This document shows, one piece after another, positions 33,163 through 41,409 of a stretch of 44,408 bases of DNA (its first letter is position 1; every line of letters begins with the position of its first letter). Under the pieces are notes generated by a model. The model was not told the DNA's origin and did not search any database. It saw nothing but the letters and a program-made list of their open reading frames with translations. The stretch covers positions 1-44,408 of the forward strand of contig NZ_JAICBZ010000027.1 of assembly GCF_020179405.1 (NCBI RefSeq). The letters run 5' to 3'. The position numbers and the translations under genes were made by a program. This stretch comes from Xinfangfangia pollutisoli (GTDB lineage Bacteria; Pseudomonadota; Alphaproteobacteria; Rhodobacterales; Rhodobacteraceae).

Positions 33163-34443
33163 TTACTGGAAGACGGCGTTCGGGTTGTCGAGGCTGTCCG
33201 AGCCTTCGAAGTCGATCTTCGACAGGCCCAGGGCCGCCACGGCGCGCTCGATCGAGGCGGTCTGGGTCACCAGCGCATTGACGCCGCCCATGATCAGCTC
33301 TTCGCCGCGTGCATCGCCCGGGGCAAGCATCTGGTCATAGGCGAAACCGCCCTCGGCCGCGGCCTTGATCGCGCCCAGGGCCGCGACCGAGGCATCGAGC
33401 TGGCCCTTCAGCTGGGTGTCCAGCGCCGCATCCTTGGCCGCCACCAGATCCGACAGCGATGGGCCCGACACGACGCTGCCATCGACGCGGGTATAGCTGC
33501 CCAGATAGACGTTCCGAATGCCAAGCCCATCATAATAATGGCTGTTATGGGTGTTGTCCGAGAAGCAGTCATGCTCTTCCTCGGGGTCGTTCAGCATCAG
33601 GCCCAGCTTCATCCGCTCGCCCGCCAATTCGCCGTAAGACAGGCTGCCCATGCCGGTCAGCATCGCCAGAAGCCCGGCCTCGGGATTGGCCAGCACGACC
33701 GCGCGGGCATCGCCGCCCTCGGCCCATTGCTTGGCCATTTCGTCCAGATCGCTGACAAGCAGATCGGTCGCGGCGACCAGATAGGCGGCGCGGCGGTCGC
33801 AATTGCCATGGGTGCAGCCGTCGCCCTGAACGTAATCGGTCCAGGGCCGGTCGCCCGCGCCCGGGCCGGTGCCGTTCAGATCCTGGCCCCACAGCAGGAA
33901 TTCGATCGCATGATAGCCCGAGGCGACATTGGCCTCGATCCCGTCGGCCTCGTGCAACGTCTCGCCGATCAACGCCGGGGTGATTTCGGTCGCGTCGATT
34001 TCGGTGCCCGACAGGGTGAATTTCGGCGTGGCGATCACGTCCAGACCGGCCAGGGCGTTTTCTTCATTCTCGGCCGAGCCGGCCTCGACATAGTCGATCA
34101 GGCCTTCGTCCAGCGGCCAGGCATTCACCTTGCCTTCCCAATCATCGACGATCGGATTGCCGAAGCGGAAGGCTTCGGATTGCTGATAGGGCACGCGGGC
34201 AGCCTTCCAGGCCTCGCGCGCGGCGGCCAGGGTTTCGGCGCTGGGGGCGGCGACGAAAGCGTCGACGGCGGCTTTCAGCACCTGGGCGGTGGTCAGCGCA
34301 TCGCCATAGGTGGCGGCGGCGATATCGACATAGGTCGTCACCACCTCGGCCGGTTCGGCCGCCAGCACGGGGGCGGACAGCGCGGTCGACAGCGCCAGAG
34401 CGGCGGTCAGCGAGCGGGGCAGGGTCAGGGACAGGCGGGGCAT
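33163..34443 (-). CDS. Imelysin-family iron-related periplasmic protein (first, IrpA-like)
   Basis: The 426-residue protein has a signal peptide (ending near SAPVLAAE) and an imelysin fold (M75 family). The GxHxxE motif is intact: GYHAIEFLLWGQD with His178 and Glu181. The family includes IrpA of cyanobacteria and ICMP of Pseudomonas, which are needed for growth in low iron. NSHYYDGLGIRNVYLG near residue 285 and PPTDYVQ-like text are typical of the long form. Start 34443 is preferred over 34449 because GAAGAGG is then six bases upstream. It heads the operon and is followed by a strong terminator, so it should be the most expressed gene. Confidence 0.9.
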   Translation of the reverse strand: MPRLSLTLPRSLTAALALSTALSAPVLAAEPAEVVTTYVDIAAATYGDALTTAQVLKAAVDAFVAAPSAETLAAAREAWKAARVPYQQSEAFRFGNPIVDDWEGKVNAWPLDEGLIDYVEAGSAENEENALAGLDVIATPKFTLSGTEIDATEITPALIGETLHEADGIEANVASGYHAIEFLLWGQDLNGTGPGAGDRPWTDYVQGDGCTHGNCDRRAAYLVAATDLLVSDLDEMAKQWAEGGDARAVVLANPEAGLLAMLTGMGSLSYGELAGERMKLGLMLNDPEEEHDCFSDNTHNSHYYDGLGIRNVYLGSYTRVDGSVVSGPSLSDLVAAKDAALDTQLKGQLDASVAALGAIKAAAEGGFAYDQMLAPGDARGEELIMGGVNALVTQTASIERAVAALGLSKIDFEGSDSLDNPNAVFQ

Positions 34444-35446
34444 CGGCATCCTCTTCGGCCAGGGGGGCGGGCCATGGGTGCCGACCCCGCAGGGCCGGGC
34501 CGCCAGTCCCGCCGAAAACGTTCAGATCACTCCGGCTCGCCTTGTAAGGCTGGCATGGTCGATCCCTATTTCTGACAAAAACAATAAGTCGTAAAGCGAA
34601 ATCCGGGCTGGGGTGCCTGACGGGGCTCGGGCGGTGCGGGCGGGGAAGGGGCGGCCACCGGAAGGGGCATTGCAACCGGCGCTTGCAAATTGCAGTGATC
34701 TTTATCTTTTCAGCTGAGTGGCGCGGATGGCCGGGTGATTCGCGGAAAGTGACGTGGCGTTATGGGTGACCTGTGGTCAGCCGTGATCAGCGCGCCGGTT
34801 TTTCCACAATTGATGCGAAATTGCGAACGACCTTTTAGTGCGGTGCCAAAGTTTCGCCCAGATTCTCTGCGCTGCCGAAACCGGCGCCGGGCCCGGTCCC
34901 AGGCGGCCCGGCTGTGGCTGGATTTGGAAACAATCCTCTGGCAAGCCGGTCAGCGTTTCGGCGCTAATCCCATAAATCAGGCCGAAACCGCCCGGAAGAC
35001 TTTGCTGCGGACCGGAAACAATCCGCCCGCGACGCGACACAGCGCCAGCGGCAAATCGCCCGCAAAACCCTGCATCTGAAAACCGGGATCGCCGCAATCC
35101 CGCCGTTTTCCGCTTCACGACAAGGCAAACGAAAGGTAATCAGAAAAGGTCAGTTTAGACGTATTGGCCGTGGGGGCGGTCGTATGTTGGTGACGCGCCA
35201 GAGCAATCTGGCGTGGAACGGTGACGAAGGTGCTGCCATTCCCGGCCGATCCGGGACAAACGCCGCTTTTCTGCGGCCGGTCCGTGCTGGACCGGGCAAA
35301 TCCCTCATCCCATCACCTCATCCGTCCGGCCCGTGCGGCGCACGGCGCAGGTCTATGCCCGTTGCGTGGAGGGGAGGTCCGGCTCTACCGGACCGACGAA
35401 ATGGAACGCAGCCGGTTTGCGCCGGCGCCATGTACGGGGATAGGTC
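34444..35446. other. 1-kb intergenic region between imelysin operon and RTX genes
   Basis: No convincing gene lies in these 1003 bases; open frames here have no ribosome site or recognisable product. Visible structures are: the AT-rich dyad at 34574-34590; three TTGCA boxes, TTGCAA (34670-34675), TTGCAA (34683-34688) and TTGCAG (34690-34695), followed by the AT-rich TGATCTTTATCTTTTC; and repeated GGAAACAATCC motifs (34926-34936 and 35016-35026) amid several CCGAAAC/GGAAAC words. GGGGATAGG at 35434-35442 serves the RTX start at 35447. The length suggests a complex promoter or long leader for the RTX gene, or an unrecognised small RNA. Confidence 0.45.
34574..34590. promoter_or_regulatory. AT-rich dyad upstream of imelysin operon
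   Basis: GACAAAAACAATAAGTC (34574-34590) has outer GAC/GTC symmetry around an A/T core, about 130 bases upstream of the first imelysin start. Iron-responsive operators in Rhodobacterales are AT-rich dyads of similar size, so this is a candidate, but I cannot match it to a defined consensus. Confidence 0.25.
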
Positions 35447-37666
35447 ATGCCGGTTTTCGCGCTGTACAATTTCAACGACGCTTCGACCGTTGTCGACGAT
35501 GCGCCGATCAATGGGGTGCAGAACGGCATCTACCTGAACGGTGCGACGGCCGAGAATGGCAATCTGCTGCTGGACGGGCAAAGCGCTTTCGTCAAGATCT
35601 ACCCGGCCAGCCAGTTCCAGATGCCGCAGGGCACGCTGGAGATCAATTTCACCCCCACGGGCACCGATCTGACCGAACCGCAGACGGTTCTGTCGCGCGA
35701 CTCGGCCGGTGAGAACCAGGGCAGCTACCAGATCCAGGTCTATCCCGACGGCTCGGTGCAGATCACCCATGAAAGCGAAGGCGCAAGCACCGTCTTCACC
35801 ACCGGCCCGGGCTTCTACAGCCCCGGCGACGAGATCAACGTCACCTATTCCTGGGACGAAGGCGGCACCGGCGGGGCGCTGCAGATCGAGAATGCCGCGA
35901 CCGGCGGCAGCTATGCGGCGGCCGTGCCGAACGCGCTGACCATGGACATGGCCGACCAAAGCCAGCCCTGGATGATCGGCACCGGCCAGGCCGGCAGCGA
36001 TCCGGGCATGCTGAACAACCTGGACGGCTATTTCCAGGGCACGGTCGATTTCTTCTCGCTGTCGGACACGGTCGACAATCCGCCCTATACCGGGCCCGAT
36101 GGCATCGTGCGCGGAACCGAGGATGGCGATCTGATCGACACCTCTTATGTCGACCCCTATGACGGCGACCGGATCGACGCGAATGACGCGCTGATCCCGG
36201 GCGACGGCCCGAATGACGACCGCGTTGTCGCGGGTGGCGGCAACGATACGGTCTATTCCGGCGCGGGCAACGATACGGTCTATGGCGGCGATGGCGATGA
36301 TCTGATCGTCACCCATCCCGACACCATCCCGCTGCCCGATATCGGCTATCCGGGCCTGTACCCGGCGGATTCCGACCCGAACAACGATCTTGATCTGGTC
36401 TATGGCGGGGCGGGCAATGACACGATCCGGACCGGCGACGATGCCGACACGATCTATGGCGGCACCGGCAATGACCTGATCGACGCGGGCATCGACGCCG
36501 ATCTGGTGCATGGCGACGCGGGCGACGACACGATCGTCGGCGGCGAGGGCGCGGACACGATCTATGGCGGCGACGGCGACGACCTGATCTATGGCGGGCT
36601 GAACGACGTCATCGGCGATGCGCTGGACATTCCCGATGACAACGGCGACCTGGTTCCGAACAACAATACCGACCTGCTTTATGGCGGGGCGGGCAATGAC
36701 ACGATCTATGGTCGCGACGATGACGACACGCTGTATGGCGGCGCCGGCAATGACCTGCTCTATGGCGGGGTCGATGACGACGAGATCCATGGCGATGCCG
36801 GCAATGACACGCTGCATGGCGATCATGGCGCCGACAGCATGTATGGCGGGGCCGATCGCGACGTGTTCGTGATCGCCAATGGCACCGACGGGATCGGCGA
36901 TTTCATCGATGGCGGCGAAGAGGGCGACGATTACGACACGCTCGACCTGTCGGAAGCCGGCCCGCTGACCATCGACTATGATCAGGACAATCCCGAAAAC
37001 GGCGTGGTCACGTTCTTCGATCCCGATGGCAATCCCACCGGCACGCTGAACTTCATCAACATCGAGAATGTCATTCCGCCGATCTGCTTCACCCCCGGCA
37101 CGCTGATCGCGACGCCGCGGGGCGAGGTTCCGGTGGAATCGCTGCGGCCCGGCGACAAGGTGGTGACGCGCGACAACGGCATCCAGGAGATCCGCTGGAC
37201 CGGCGCCAAGACCGTCTCGGGCCAGGACCTGCGCCGCCATGCGCATCTGAACCCGGTTCTGGTCAAGGCCCACAGCCTGGGCAATGGCCTGCCGGAACAG
37301 GACATGCTGCTGTCGCCGAACCACCGCGTGCTGGTCGCCAATGACCGCACCCAGCTGTATTTCGACGAACATGAGGTTCTGGTCGCCGCCAAGCATCTGG
37401 TCGGCCTGCCGGGCGTGCATGCCGTGGCCTCGATCGGGGTGACCTATATCCACTTCCTCTGCGACCGGCATGAGGTGGTTCTGTCGAATGGCGCCTGGAC
37501 CGAAAGCTTCCAGCCCGGCGATTACTCGCTGAAGGGCTTGGGCAATGCGCAGCGCAACGAGATCATGGAACTGTTCCCCGAGCTGAAGACGGAAGCGGGT
37601 CTGGACGGCTATCAGGCCGCCCGGCGCACGCTGAAGCGGCACGAGGCCAAGATCCTGGCGAAGTAA
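35447..37666 (+). CDS. RTX protein with LamG-like N-domain and C-terminal Hint module (1)
   Basis: This 739-residue acidic protein has no N-terminal signal peptide. Residues 1-210 form a LamG/concanavalin-like beta sandwich (starting FALYNFNDASTVVDD). Calcium-binding RTX nonapeptides (GGxGxDxxx) run from about 255 to 480, broken by short inserts. A linker with PENGVVTFFDPDG precedes Cys547, the first residue of a Hint_2 domain (CFTPGTLIATPRGEVPVESL...GDKVVTRD), which has SPNHRVLV as the block B-like His motif. A conserved tail (TESFQPG...LFPEL) ends the protein. RTX proteins leave by type I secretion and fold on calcium; Hint domains can self-cleave at the cysteine. It is the first of three such genes; a terminator follows. 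Confidence 0.88.
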   Translation: MPVFALYNFNDASTVVDDAPINGVQNGIYLNGATAENGNLLLDGQSAFVKIYPASQFQMPQGTLEINFTPTGTDLTEPQTVLSRDSAGENQGSYQIQVYPDGSVQITHESEGASTVFTTGPGFYSPGDEINVTYSWDEGGTGGALQIENAATGGSYAAAVPNALTMDMADQSQPWMIGTGQAGSDPGMLNNLDGYFQGTVDFFSLSDTVDNPPYTGPDGIVRGTEDGDLIDTSYVDPYDGDRIDANDALIPGDGPNDDRVVAGGGNDTVYSGAGNDTVYGGDGDDLIVTHPDTIPLPDIGYPGLYPADSDPNNDLDLVYGGAGNDTIRTGDDADTIYGGTGNDLIDAGIDADLVHGDAGDDTIVGGEGADTIYGGDGDDLIYGGLNDVIGDALDIPDDNGDLVPNNNTDLLYGGAGNDTIYGRDDDDTLYGGAGNDLLYGGVDDDEIHGDAGNDTLHGDHGADSMYGGADRDVFVIANGTDGIGDFIDGGEEGDDYDTLDLSEAGPLTIDYDQDNPENGVVTFFDPDGNPTGTLNFINIENVIPPICFTPGTLIATPRGEVPVESLRPGDKVVTRDNGIQEIRWTGAKTVSGQDLRRHAHLNPVLVKAHSLGNGLPEQDMLLSPNHRVLVANDRTQLYFDEHEVLVAAKHLVGLPGVHAVASIGVTYIHFLCDRHEVVLSNGAWTESFQPGDYSLKGLGNAQRNEIMELFPELKTEAGLDGYQAARRTLKRHEAKILAK

Positions 37667-37711
37667 GCCTTAGCAGCGCGGCCGGCCCCTTCGGGTGGGC
37701 GGGCCGCACCC

Positions 37712-37752
37712 CCGGGAAAGAGGCTGCAAGCGGCCTCTTTCCCGGATCTTTT
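37712..37752 (+). terminator. Intrinsic terminator after RTX-Hint gene 1
   Basis: CCGGGAAAGAGGC (37712-37724) and GCCTCTTTCCCGG (37733-37745) pair perfectly over 13 bases with an eight-base loop, then ATCTTTT (37746-37752). It lies 46 bases after the stop and should separate RTX gene 1 from RTX gene 2. Confidence 0.85.
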
Positions 37753-38079
37753 CACCGGACGCAGCGGGGGTGTGCGGCCGGAATTGCAAGACCGTTCATC
37801 GGCTGGCACAGCAGGTCATGACCCCCATTTACCTTTCCCGCGCCACAAATCCCCCGCCGTTCCGCCGCATTGGCGGGCTAGACCGGCATCATTCGCTCGG
37901 CTCGCCGTCGCATTTCGACGCGGACCGGAGGTCTTGGTTTGAGGATTGGATCGGCTGCGGCCGGGTAGGGGGCTTGGCATGATGGGTGCCTGCGAACGCG
38001 CCAAGGGCGGTACGGTCCGGCAAGGGCCGGGGGCGGGGCTGCATTCCGATCCTGGCCCGATGCGGCGGGGGGCTGCGGC
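37753..38079. other. Upstream region of RTX-Hint gene 2
   Basis: These 327 bases lie between the terminator of RTX gene 1 and the ATG of RTX gene 2 and should hold a promoter, since the first gene is terminated. I see no clear -35/-10 pair. The bases before the ATG are G-rich (GGCGGGGGGCTGCGGC) and offer only a weak ribosome site. No small gene is supported. Confidence 0.4.
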
Positions 38080-41000
38080 ATGATCTCGACAGGTGGCGAT
38101 GACAATGACAGCCTGACCGGCGGCGCCGAAGCCGATCTGATCAGCGGCGCCGGCGGCAATGATACGCTGTCGGGCGAGGATGGGGCCGATACGCTGTACG
38201 GCGGCGCGGGCGACGATCTGGTCTATGGCGGTGCGGGCGATGACAGTCTGGTCGCGGGCGGCCCGGGCGGCCCGGCCAATGACAGCCTGTTCGGCGGCAG
38301 CGGCAATGACACGATCAGCGTCTACAGCGATGCCGGTTTCCTGCAGGTCGATGGCGGATCCGATCCCGGCGACCGCGATGTCCTGACCCTGGTCGATGTC
38401 GGCGCGGGCGGGGTGAACCTGAACTATACCGGCGATGGCGCTGGCAGTTTCGGCTTCATGGCCGGCTCGGGCAGCGGCAATTTCACCGGGATCGAGGCAG
38501 TGGTCGCCACCGAGAACGGCGATTTCGTCAATGCCTCGGCCGCAAGCGAAGGCATCGACCTTCAGACCCTGGGCGGCAATGATTTCATCACCGGCAGCGC
38601 CGGGGCCGATCGGATCGACGCGGGCGCCGGTGTGGACGAGGTCTATGCCGGGGCGGGCAATGACACGGTCTATGGCGGCGCCGATACCGATTACCTTTAT
38701 GGCGGCGACGGCGATGACAGCCTGCAGGGCGGCACCGGCAATGACTATATGCAGGGCGATGCCGGCAATGACACGGTCGAGGCCGGCGAGGGCGACGATT
38801 TCCTGCGTGGCGATGCCGGCAATGACTTTGTCTATGGCGGCGACGGCAATGATTCCGTCTATGGCGGGGCCGGCGACGATATGGTCTTCGGTGGCGCCGG
38901 AAATGATGAAATCTATGGCGGCTATGACACCGACACGGTCTATGGCGGCGATGGCGACGACACGATCACCGGATCGGGCGGCAATGACATTGTCTATGGC
39001 GATGCCGGCAACGATCTGATCCATGGCTCGAACGGCGCCGACACGATCTATGGCGGCGCCGGCGCCGATACGATGCTGGGCGAAGAGGATGCCGACACCT
39101 TCCATGCCGGTTCGGGCGATTACGTCGACGGCTATGAAAGCGTCACCACCGGCACCGACGATGACAGTCTGTATCTGGTCGATGTCGACCGCATCGACTG
39201 GGACAGCGCCAATTCCGAAAACGGCACGGTCCATTTCACCGATGGCGGCTCGCTGGTGTTCTACAATATCGAGCATGTCTATGTGGATGGCGTGCGGGTC
39301 GACCCGCCGGATGGGCCGGATACCGGCTCGGGCGGCAGCGGCACGAATGATTTCGTCATGGGCACCGACAATGACGATCTGATCGACACCGGCGGCGGCG
39401 TGGATGAGGTCTTTGCCGGGGCGGGCAATGACACGGTCTATGGCGGCGCCGATACCGATTACCTTTATGGCGGCGACGGCGATGACAGCCTGCAGGGCGG
39501 CACCGGCAACGATTACATGCAGGGCGATGCCGGCAATGACACGGTCGAGGCCGGCGAGGGTGACGATTTCCTGCGCGGCGATGCCGGCAATGACTTCGTC
39601 TATGGCGGCGATGGCAATGATTCCGTCTATGGCGGGGCCGGCAATGACATGGTCTTCGGCGGCGCCGGCAATGACGAAATCTATGGCGGCTATGACACCG
39701 ACACCGTCTATGGCGGCGATGGCGACGACACGATCACCGGCTCGGGCGGCAATGACATCGTCTATGGCGGCGACGGCAATGATTTCATCCATGGCTCGGA
39801 CGGCGCCGACACGCTTTATGGCGGGCCGGGCGCCGACACGATCCTGGGCGAGGAAGACGCGGATTCGATCTATGCCGGCTCGGGCGATTATGTCGACGGC
39901 TACGAATCCGTCACCACCGGCACGGATGACGACCGCCTGTATCTGACCGATGTCGACTGGATCGACTTCGACGATCTGAACCGCGAAAACGGCATCGTGC
40001 ATTTCAACGATGGCGGCACGCTGAACTTCTACAACATCGAGCATGTCTATGTGGACGGCGCCCTGATCGGAGAGTCGGATGGCGTGGTCTCGGGGACGGC
40101 GGGCGATGACCTGATCGACGGTTCCTATACCGGCGATCCGGGCGGCGATCTGGTCGATGGCGGCGATGCGACCGCGCCGGGGGCGGGCGCCGATGACGAT
40201 GTGATCCAGGCCGGCGCCGGCAATGACTGGGTGCTTGCCGGGGCGGGCGACGATCTGGCCTATGGCGGCACCGGCAATGACACGCTGAAGGGCCAGACCG
40301 GCGCCGACACGCTGCTGGGCGAAGAGGGCAACGATGTTCTCTGGGGCGGCGAAGACAATGACGCGCTTTATGGCGGCGATGGCGACGACCAGGCCGATGG
40401 CGGCACGGGCGACGATCTGCTTGACGGCGGCGCCGGCAATGACACGCTGACCGGCGGCGACGATCGCGACACCTTCCTGGGCGGCATCGGCGACAGCATC
40501 GATGGTGGCGAGGGCGGCGACGATCACGACACGCTGGATCTGCGCGGCTATACCGGCGGCGGGGTGCATGTCCTTTACGATGCGGCCAACCCGGAAAATG
40601 GCACGGTCGAATTCCTGGATGGCGAGGGTGCGGTCGTCGGCACGCTGACCTTCGAGAACATCGAGAATGTCGTCCTGCCCTGTTTCACCCCCGGCGCGCG
40701 CATCGCGACGGCGCGGGGCGAGATGCGGGTCGAGGCGCTGCGCGAAGGCGACCTGGTGCTGACCCGCGACCACGGCTATCAGCCGATCCGCTGGATCGGC
40801 AGCCGCAGCCTGTCTTCCGCCGAACTTGCGGCCGAGCCGCGCTTCCAGCCGGTCCGGATCGCGCGCGGCAGCCTGGGTCTGGATCTGCCCGACCGCGACC
40901 TTGTGGTCTCGCCCCAGCACCGGATGCTGATGCTGGGCAGCCGGGCGGAACTGCTGTTCGGCGAGCATGAGGTTCTGGTCGCGGCCACCCATATGGTCGG

Positions 41001-41256
41001 GCAGGGCGGCATCACCCGCGATACGGCGACCGAGGTGACCTATATTCACCTGCTGTTCGACCGGCACGAGATCCTGCGGGCGAATGGCTGCTGGAGCGAA
41101 AGCTACCAGCCGGGCGAACTGACGCTGAAGGGCATGGAAGACGACCAGCGCGACGAGCTTCTGGCACTGTTTCCCGAGTTGAAACTGAATCTTCTGTTCC
41201 CCGCCGCGCGGCTGAGCCTGAAGAAACACGAGGTTGCGGCGCTGCTGCGGACCTGA
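38080..41256 (+). CDS. Large RTX protein with duplicated repeat module and C-terminal Hint (2)
   Basis: The 1058-residue product begins directly in RTX nonapeptides (GGDDNDSLTGGAEADLISG), with no signal peptide. Nonapeptide tracts alternate with beta elements. Residues about 185-440 and 441-663 are two copies of one module (768-base period in DNA, from 38632 and 39400); each ends in ENGxVxF.DGG.L.FYNIEHVYVDG. A third RTX tract leads to PENGTVEFLDGEG and then Cys868 of the Hint domain (CFTPGARIATARGEMRVEAL, SPQHRMLM), followed by the shared tail. Calcium-dependent folding and type I secretion are expected of the family; the target is unknown. The long frames open on the opposite strand are a by-product of the repeats. 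An intrinsic terminator follows. Confidence 0.87.
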   Translation: MISTGGDDNDSLTGGAEADLISGAGGNDTLSGEDGADTLYGGAGDDLVYGGAGDDSLVAGGPGGPANDSLFGGSGNDTISVYSDAGFLQVDGGSDPGDRDVLTLVDVGAGGVNLNYTGDGAGSFGFMAGSGSGNFTGIEAVVATENGDFVNASAASEGIDLQTLGGNDFITGSAGADRIDAGAGVDEVYAGAGNDTVYGGADTDYLYGGDGDDSLQGGTGNDYMQGDAGNDTVEAGEGDDFLRGDAGNDFVYGGDGNDSVYGGAGDDMVFGGAGNDEIYGGYDTDTVYGGDGDDTITGSGGNDIVYGDAGNDLIHGSNGADTIYGGAGADTMLGEEDADTFHAGSGDYVDGYESVTTGTDDDSLYLVDVDRIDWDSANSENGTVHFTDGGSLVFYNIEHVYVDGVRVDPPDGPDTGSGGSGTNDFVMGTDNDDLIDTGGGVDEVFAGAGNDTVYGGADTDYLYGGDGDDSLQGGTGNDYMQGDAGNDTVEAGEGDDFLRGDAGNDFVYGGDGNDSVYGGAGNDMVFGGAGNDEIYGGYDTDTVYGGDGDDTITGSGGNDIVYGGDGNDFIHGSDGADTLYGGPGADTILGEEDADSIYAGSGDYVDGYESVTTGTDDDRLYLTDVDWIDFDDLNRENGIVHFNDGGTLNFYNIEHVYVDGALIGESDGVVSGTAGDDLIDGSYTGDPGGDLVDGGDATAPGAGADDDVIQAGAGNDWVLAGAGDDLAYGGTGNDTLKGQTGADTLLGEEGNDVLWGGEDNDALYGGDGDDQADGGTGDDLLDGGAGNDTLTGGDDRDTFLGGIGDSIDGGEGGDDHDTLDLRGYTGGGVHVLYDAANPENGTVEFLDGEGAVVGTLTFENIENVVLPCFTPGARIATARGEMRVEALREGDLVLTRDHGYQPIRWIGSRSLSSAELAAEPRFQPVRIARGSLGLDLPDRDLVVSPQHRMLMLGSRAELLFGEHEVLVAATHMVGQGGITRDTATEVTYIHLLFDRHEILRANGCWSESYQPGELTLKGMEDDQRDELLALFPELKLNLLFPAARLSLKKHEVAALLRT
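38632..40066 (+). repeat. Tandem 768-base duplication inside RTX-Hint gene 2
   Basis: Copy 1 starts at 38632 (GTGGACGAGGTC) and copy 2 at 39400 (GTGGATGAGGTC), exactly 768 bases apart (256 codons). Long stretches are identical in DNA, for example GGGGCGGGCAATGACACGG and the following region to about 38760 against 39528; differences grow toward the end. The second copy ends near 40066. A recent in-frame tandem duplication explains it. Confidence 0.8.
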
Positions 41257-41283
41257 TCCTGCCACAATCCCGCCGGATTTGTG

Positions 41284-41323
41284 CGGCCCGTCGCCTGGAT
41301 TGAGGCGGCGGGCCGTTTCCTTT
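41284..41323 (+). terminator. Intrinsic terminator after RTX-Hint gene 2
   Basis: CGGCCCGTCGCC (41284-41295) pairs with GGCGGCGGGCCG (41304-41315) over 12 positions with one wobble and an eight-base loop, followed by TTTCCTTT (41316-41323). It lies 27 bases after the stop. Confidence 0.82.
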
Positions 41324-41370
41324 GCCGAAACAAACCCCAAAGCTGCCGTCTTGCTGCCGTCCGGTCACGG

Positions 41371-41398
41371 TTAATTCAAGCTTGAGTTTAACTTGAAT
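41371..41398. promoter_or_regulatory. Dyad/CtrA-like site before RTX-Hint gene 3
   Basis: ATTCAAG (41374-41380) and CTTGAAT (41392-41398) form a perfect inverted repeat; TCAAGCTTGA (41377-41386) is itself palindromic, and CTTGA recurs 11 bases apart. The same stretch has TTAA (41371-41374), seven bases, then TTGA (41382-41385), one mismatch from the CtrA consensus TTAA-N7-TTAA. It ends 11 bases before the ATG, so a bound protein would block or control transcription or its start. Confidence 0.45.
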
Positions 41399-41409
41399 GG
41401 TCCCCGGTC

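Noticed and set aside
34762-35118. Open frames of about 105-113 codons on both strands in the 1-kb intergenic region
   Set aside because: No ribosome site, no recognisable protein pattern, and codon use unlike the neighbours.
37816-41340. Very long open frame on the minus strand opposite RTX gene 2
   Set aside because: It is the antisense of GGC-GGC-AAT-GAC type repeats, which leave no stop codons in that frame; its translation is a periodic Ile/Ala/Val pattern with no start site or domain. The same holds for the minus frames opposite RTX genes 1 (35318-37642) and 3 (41371-43995).
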